Positions 58,769-64,000 of a stretch of DNA of 64,000 nucleotides are shown here, piece by piece. The DNA is taken from positions 884,665,903 to 884,729,902 of the forward strand of contig CM060918.1 in assembly GCA_030737875.1 (NCBI GenBank), given 5' to 3'. Numbering within the stretch: position 1 is the stretch's first letter; each line of letters begins with the position of its first letter. A model generated the notes under the pieces. It was not told the DNA's origin, ran no database searches, and saw nothing but the letters and a program-made list of their open reading frames with translations. Made by a program: the position numbers and the translations under genes. Source of the DNA: Allium sativum (taxonomy: Eukaryota; Streptophyta; Magnoliopsida; Asparagales; Amaryllidaceae).

Positions 58769-60246
58769 TTACCATTTCCATTCAGGAATTTCTAATGGTT
58801 GCAACAAACAACTAGGCTTCTTTTGCTCAGATTTAACTGGTTGGCAGTTCAGGCATTTGCATATAAACTTCCCAACGTCTCTTTTCATCCCTTCCCTGTA
58901 GTAGGTCTGCTTCATGTCTCGATACATTTTGTTACCATCGGGATGTATAGTCAGTTTTGAGCAATGACATTCTCTATGCACTTCATCTCTTAATCCATTA
59001 ACATTGGGTACAACTAATCTCCCATTCTTTCTAAGCCATCCATATCGATCAAGCCCATACTTGTTCATCTCCTCGTCGATACCGATCTCTAAATTGGAGA
59101 TGATTTCAAATAGATTAGGATCGTCCCTCTGACTGGAACCAATCCGCTCAATCAAAGTGGGTCTGATCGTCAAACTTGCTAGCATTTCTGGATCCAATTC
59201 ACACTTTTGTCCGAAATCATACCCACTGATATACTCCACTTGCTTCTATTCTAGAAACATAACCCCTAAACTGGCATGTCTCCTACTCAATGCATCGGCT
59301 ACCGTATTGACCTTTCCTAGTGTATATGAGATATCGAAATCATAGGAATCCAAGAATTCTAACTATCTTTGCTGTCGGAGATTTAGATCCTTCTGAGAGA
59401 AGAGATACTTTAATAATTTATGATCGGTAAACAACACGAATCTTTCTCCCAAGAGATAATGTCTCCACATCTTCAACGCGAAAACGATCGCTACCAATTC
59501 CAAATCATGGGTAGAATATGTTTTCTCATGCGGTTTAAGTTGCCAGCTAGCGTAAGCTACGACTCTTCCTCCTTGCATCAATACAACACCTAGTCCGGTA
59601 CCACAGGCATCCGTGTATACTGTTATCTCTTCATTCCCTTTAGGAATGACTAACACTAGCGTACACGTCAACTTTTCCTTTAGACTCTTGAATGCATTTT
59701 CACATCTTTCCTCCCAAACTAAAGCTTGATTCTTCTTAGTAAACTGAGTTAACGGTGCCGCTATCTTAGAGAAGTCTTGGATAAACTTACGATAATATCC
59801 AGCTAATCCCAAGAAACTTCTTACGTCTGTTGCATTCTTGGGCGTATACCAATCCTTTACTGTAGCCACCTTCGCAGGGTCCACGGCAATACCATTCTAT
59901 GAAACAATTGGCCAAAGAATCTCACTTCCCTCCTCCAGAAGTGACACTTAGAAAATTTCGCTTTCAATTGGTGTTTTCTCAACACCTCCATCACTGCTCT
60001 CAAATGTTCCTTGTGTTCTGCCTTTGTCCTCGAATAAACAAGTATATGGTCCACGAACAAAAGAACAAACTTATTCAATTGATCTCGGAATACTCTATTT
60101 GTAACATCCACAAAATATGCTGGTGCATTGGTCAACCCGAATGGCATGACCAAACACTCATAGAATCCAGAAGGCGTCTGAAATGCCGTTTTAGGAATAC
60201 TCTCAGCTGCTACTTGGAGCTGATGAAATACTATCGTGAGCTCCAA
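58769..60246 (-). pseudogene. pol: Element 5 pol: reverse transcriptase, RNase H, integrase zinc finger
   Basis: RT wording [19 protein letters not shown] is followed at 60046-60057 by FVDH in place of FVDD, losing one catalytic aspartate. A frameshift near 59870 leads to [22 protein letters not shown]. RNase H shows [15 protein letters not shown] and [20 protein letters not shown] stop after LRQQR at 59363 and an altered YTLGKVNTV part precede the stretch 59239-58769, which has the zinc finger (CSKLTIHPDGNKMY, CKCLNCQ). Not functional. Confidence 0.83.
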
Positions 60247-61080
60247 CTAGGAGAATAATCTTGCTCCTTCCTGTTGATCAAAAAAATCATCTATCCGTGG
60301 AAGGGTATAATTATTCTTTCTAGTCACTTTATTCAACTCGTGACAGTCCACACATAAACGAAGGGAACCATCTGCCTTATTGGCAAATACAACTGGTGCT
60401 CCCCACTCGGAAACACGTCTTCTGATAAATCCCTTCTTCTAAAGATCACTTACTTGCATCCCGAGCTCTCGCTGCTCACTTGGTGCCATACGACGAAGTT
60501 GCATCACTATAGGTCTGGCATCTTTCACTAAATCAATGCGGAACTCAATCTCTCGGTGTAGTGGAAGTCTGGTCACTTCCTCGAAGATATCCGAATACTG
60601 GCCAGCAATGGGAACTCCTGATAACTCGTCCTACGAAATGTCGAGGAAATTTAGAAAACTAGCCATCACCTCATTACTAGGTAGGCCACCAAACACTACC
60701 CTCTACCCATAATCCACCCTAATAGTCACCGAAAATCCCTCACAGTCTACACCACCCCATATCTTTGGAGCCAATCGACTCCCAAAATAATGGCAAACCC
60801 AGTAAAGCCCAAAACAAAGCAATCTCAAACAAAGAAGCATCCATGACTCGATAAGACCAAATTACGACAAATCATGATAAGGCTTGTTGAATCGCCAATC
60901 GGGTTCGTCACCACTAAAGGTCTATCGACAATCTCGGGTTCCAATCCTAACCTATCTACCAGGTCACTAGATATGAAGGAACGAGAAGCCTCAGTATCAA
61001 ACAACACTTGAATAGGAACATCATAAACAGAAAGCATACCTTGAACGACGACATTCTTTCCTTTCTCCGCCGCATTTGTG
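60247..61080 (-). pseudogene. pol: Element 5 pol: protease and N-terminal RT, heavily broken
   Basis: Protease is read as LFDTEASRSFISSDL near 60990-61010; the D-T-G triad has become D-T-E, which should abolish activity. SNPIG-type wording appears as VVTNPIGDSTSLIMICRNL. A stop follows at 60825. Between 60247 and 60800 the RT N-terminus ([18 protein letters not shown]) is recognisable but has stops near 60440 and 60250. Confidence 0.75.
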
Positions 61081-62087
61081 GCATTCGACGAAGAAGGAAC
61101 AACATTAATAACATATGCTTTCACAATCTGTTTCTCTTTCAGAGGTTGTGGACACTTATCTTGGTGATGTCCCACTTGGCCGCAGTTGAAGCACTTCCTG
61201 TCCGCTGGCTTTGCTCGGCATTCTTTATCATAATGGCCCTTCTTACCACAGCTAAAGCACTCAACATCTTTCTTATTCTTATTTTGACCATCCTTAGCAT
61301 GGTTCTTCTTCCTCTTATTCTGCGAATTATTCTTGCCTCCGCCACTTACCTGCGGCTTTAGCCCCTCTGCAGATGTAACAACAACTTTAGTCCTAGGCTT
61401 AGGATAAAGGCTCTCTGATCTCAATGCTTTCCCAATAATTGAATCAAAAGTCCCATCAATATGGTTTATAAGCCTCTCCCCAAAGTACTGATCTAAGCCC
61501 GTTATGAACTTCTCATTTTTCTTCTCGGGAGTATCGATAAGAGATAATCCATACTTCGATAAAGTATCGAACTCAGCAACATATTCCGAGATTGCCCTAC
61601 CATTATGTTTAAGCTTCAAAAACTTCCTAAATAATTCTAATTTATTAGCAGCTGGATTAAACTTATTATGTGATGCAGGTCTTAAACTGATCCCAAGTAA
61701 CTTGATCTCAGTAGTAGCTGCCTTAATAGCATTCCACCAATTCATAGCCCATCCTTGCAGCTAGCGGGATGCTAGCTTTCTCTTCATTGCTTCTTCGATT
61801 CCTAGATCCTCGAAGATACGATCACAACTATCAAGCCAAGCCTAAACTTCTGTAGCCGATTCCGTTCCGTGGAATGGCTTCCCACCAAGACTAGTGTAGT
61901 CCTTACAGAGCTTGGCGAAATCGGCCCTAGGCGCCTGCACCACTGCACCACCACCGTTTGCAGCATTAGGAGATGCCCTCTGAACATCCCTAAGCATATC
62001 TCTCATGAAGTCAGTGAACATCGTCCCCATATCAGGAGCATTCCTATTATTGGCTTCTGAACCAGTATTCCTTGTATATTAGTTCAT
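61081..62087 (-). pseudogene. gag: Element 5 gag
   Basis: ATG at 62087-62085 with TAA as third codon (62079-62081), probably from CAA. The frame continues NTGSEANNRNAPDMGTMFTD and DFAKLCKDYTSLGGKPFHGTES, with stops near 61842 and 61760, then 61745 onward WWNAIKAATTEIKLL and EYVAEFDTLSKYGLSLIDTPEKK. A Lys/Asn-rich part leads to two intact zinc knuckles, CFSCGKKGHYDKEC and CFNCGQVGHHQDKC. This is the only copy in the window with both knuckles intact. Confidence 0.85.
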
Positions 62088-62276
62088 CGTTCAATCTGTA
62101 AGGAGAAAATGGTTAACAATCTCTTCAGTGGTGCCAGTGCAGTGCGACTCCATCCTTAGATATACTAATAGTATATATGTATATAGTTTTTGAAAACCCA
62201 AAATATAACAAATACGTGCTATCATAAACGTACTATCTCTCCCTGTTGTCTTTCCCTAGGTTAACAAAGCAACCTA

Positions 62277-62290
62277 GAGCTCTGATATCA
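62277..62290 (-). other. Primer-binding site of element 5
   Basis: The minus strand reads TGATATCAGAGCTC, the iMet PBS with one G-to-A change at its third base, two bases inside the LTR at 62293. Confidence 0.85.
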
Positions 62291-62292
62291 AG

Positions 62293-62465
62293 TGTGACGG
62301 CCCGCCACGCACCAGCCGACATTTCCAATGAAACGCGTTGTACCGATGTCAAACCAGCACGGGACGGTCATCAAATGAAAGGAAAAAGGAAGGATTTGAA
62401 ACTATGAATCACCAAAGAACCTGTATCTCACAGCGCATGGTACAAAATATAATAATAACGTAACT
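62293..62465 (-). repeat. Element 5 right LTR, start only
   Basis: 173 bp beginning TGTGACGGCCC and matching 55051 onward (CACGCACCAGC, ATGAAAGGAAAAA) before element 6 starts after TAACT. Confidence 0.9.
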
Positions 62466-63743
62466 TGTAACACCCCGTATTTTTAGTGATAATTAAAAAT
62501 ATGCATATATGTATATATTATATGCATAGATATATTCAAAGGAAAATTTAAAAAAATAAAAATAATAGAAATGTGTAGATGCATGAACCTAAATAAAAAC
62601 GCATTAATGTCATTCAAATAAAAGAAAAAGAATATAGAATGAAAACATGTCAAATATGCAATTTAATGCGTTAAAAAGAAGCAATTATCAAGTGCATGAA
62701 ACAGGAAAGCATTAAAACATTTAAATAAGAATATTAGAAATATATGCAACAAAGAAATAAGGTCACATTGGAAAATTTAATGCATAGAAAGAAGTTGGAA
62801 AAAAAAACATAAATTGATTCAATTAAAGCAAGCTAATGTCAAAAGAATTAATACAATTCATTATTATTTATTATGTCCGTAAACATGCAAGACCTCTCAC
62901 ATTAGATCGCCGTTTGCTGTTCCTGGATATGTCGGGCAGTTCTGGGTAGACTTCTACTGCATCCGAATCTAACCTCGTGTCTTGACACCATTACGGGTCC
63001 AATTTCCACCTAAGACCTCTCACATTAGATTACCGTTTGTGGTTGCTAGATATGTCGGGCGATTCCGAGCAGACTTCTACCACAGATCAAATCTAACCTC
63101 GTGTCTTAGGCATATAAGTTCTTATTATAACTTATACTCATAATTCAAATCTTGGATGATAATATATGTCAATTACCCATAAACCTTCAATTCACATTTA
63201 TGCTTATAATCCTATTAACAGGTTATGCCTATAATCCCAATTCAACTTATAATCCCAATTTCATGTTCATAATTCCAATTTGATTTATATACATAAATCC
63301 CACCCTAATTATATTCAAAATTCCAAGCATAGTTATTCCGAATACCCCATATATTTCACATTTCTTCTTACATTTAATTAACTTCAATAAAGTGAAATTA
63401 TTCCAATTCTACCAATTGTTCATATTCATTGAAGTTATGCTCCAAAATTCCAACCTATCAGTTTTGCCCCAAATTGCACAACCTTAAGTTGCGCTCAAAT
63501 TAAAGTCTTGCTTATTCATGTCCATTATTAATCCATGCACTTCACAATTATCCCAACATAGTTAATTGTTCCAATTTAATTTACATATATTTTCACTAAT
63601 GTTCCAGAGTAATATTTATAGTTATACGCCAAATTATCATCATTTCCAATTTCCAATATTTTATGAGTTATACAATAATTCCCCAATCACAGGTTTCGCC
63701 CAAAATCCATCACGCAAGTTATTTAAATTTCCCAGACATCCTT
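62466..63743 (-). repeat. Element 6 LTR, partial
   Basis: Begins TGTAACACCCCGTATTTTTAG, the chromovirus LTR end, inside the element 5 LTR. It contains the twin-hairpin pair at 62889-63107, then AT-rich sequence with ATTCCAA and ATAATCCCAATT repeats. It is cut at 63743 by element 7. No coding sequence. The orientation is inferred from the likeness of this end to the others, where the TGTAACACCCC side is the U5 end. Confidence 0.78.
62889..63107. other. Twin covarying hairpins, element 6 LTR
   Basis: Copy 1 (62889-62983): AAGAC/GTCTT, TTAGAT/ATCTAA; the third stem is weak. Copy 2 (63012-63107): AAGAC/GTCTT, TTAGATT/AATCTAA, TGTGGT/ACCACA, apex TCGG/CCGA. The second and apical stems differ from the other families in both arms. 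Confidence 0.8.
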
Positions 63744-64000
63744 TGAGACGACCCGAACTTCCCCGTGAAAGAAAGCACGGATAGAATTGAGTACAAGACA
63801 AAATAGCACGCAGACGGAAGAACATTTCATTGTTATTACAACAGATCCATCAGATACAAGAATATACAGAGTATAAATGAATAAATTACATTCGACAAAT
63901 ATCAGAGATTACAATAAATTACATAGCAGCGGAAAATAATACAAAAGCACAACTAGAAGTGATACACGGATACAGAGCTTTCCGAGCATCGTTCCAGCTG
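63744..64000 (-). repeat. Element 7 LTR start, runs off the window
   Basis: Begins TGAGACGACCCGAAC abruptly within the element 6 LTR and shows the CAGCGGAAAATAA motif near 63930, found about 130-190 bp from the same end in the other LTR families. This suggests a further chromovirus LTR. Only 257 bp are visible, so neither family nor target duplication can be confirmed. Confidence 0.55.

Larger units (their letters stand above)
55051..62465 (-). mobile_element. Element 5: chromovirus, family C (right end outside or interrupted)
   Basis: Minus-strand element with left LTR 55051-57550, internal 57551-62292, and right LTR from 62293 that is cut at 62465 by element 6. LTR ends are TGTGACGGCCC and GGTCGTTACA. 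gag-pol order and the chromodomain-like tail place it among chromoviruses, but its sequence is clearly apart from A, B and element 2. Many lesions; the left flank GCACC cannot be checked because the right end is not in the window. Confidence 0.9.

Overview
The window is plant repetitive DNA. It has no rRNA or tRNA gene, no CRISPR array, no bacterial operon structure and no recognisable single-copy host gene. Almost every base belongs to long terminal repeat (LTR) retrotransposons of the Ty3/gypsy (Metaviridae) superfamily, inserted into one another. Two lineages are present. The first is chromovirus elements on the minus strand with long LTRs (about 2.5-4.5 kb), a primer-binding site matching initiator methionine tRNA, and gag-pol ending in a chromodomain-like segment; they look like the Tekay/Del group. 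The second is older plus-strand elements of the Tat/Retand type, recognised from their gag, a second RNase H-like segment, integrase wording and tandem repeats downstream of pol. The species cannot be named from the sequence; a flowering plant is likely.

Layout. 1-3584: the gag side of chromovirus A1 and the start of its LTR. 3585-14908: element 2, inserted in that LTR and missing its own outer right end. 14909-16826: the rest of the A-type LTR. 16827-21706: internal region of chromovirus A2. 21707-23004 plus 33998-35832: right LTR of A2, split by element 4 (23005-33997), which has a perfect 5-bp target duplication. A1 and A2 appear to share one LTR as a head-to-tail tandem. 35833-39433: decayed Tat-type pol and its 3' region. 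39434-47023: a complete but gag-only LTR element (element E) with target duplication TGCAT, carrying a hAT-like MITE and two minisatellites. 47024-47792 and 52252-52440: an antisense reading-frame remnant split by a 4.46-kb solo LTR (47793-52251, duplication ATGAC). About 52440-55050: Tat-type LTR and gag, cut by element 5 (55051 onward), whose right LTR is cut by element 6 (62466), which is cut in turn by element 7 (63744).

Coding capacity. Every gag-pol copy is broken by stop codons, frameshifts, deletions or lost catalytic or zinc-binding residues, so no element here can move by itself. The youngest, element 4, has near-identical LTRs and only four visible lesions. The genes would have worked as usual: Gag forms the particle and binds RNA; protease, reverse transcriptase, RNase H and integrase make and insert the DNA copy; the chromodomain-like tail may guide targeting.

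The most interesting signal is not a protein. The LTRs of families A, element 2, B, the solo LTR and element 6 share a structured module of about 90-100 bp, present as two tandem copies per LTR. Its three stems keep pairing while their sequence changes (compensatory substitutions), while the internal loop (TCTCACA opposite CCTCG) and the apical CGGG-rich loop are conserved. Further covarying hairpins, a conserved pyrimidine tract followed by AG, and expanding hairpin arrays suggest these LTRs carry an under-described set of DNA or RNA structures.
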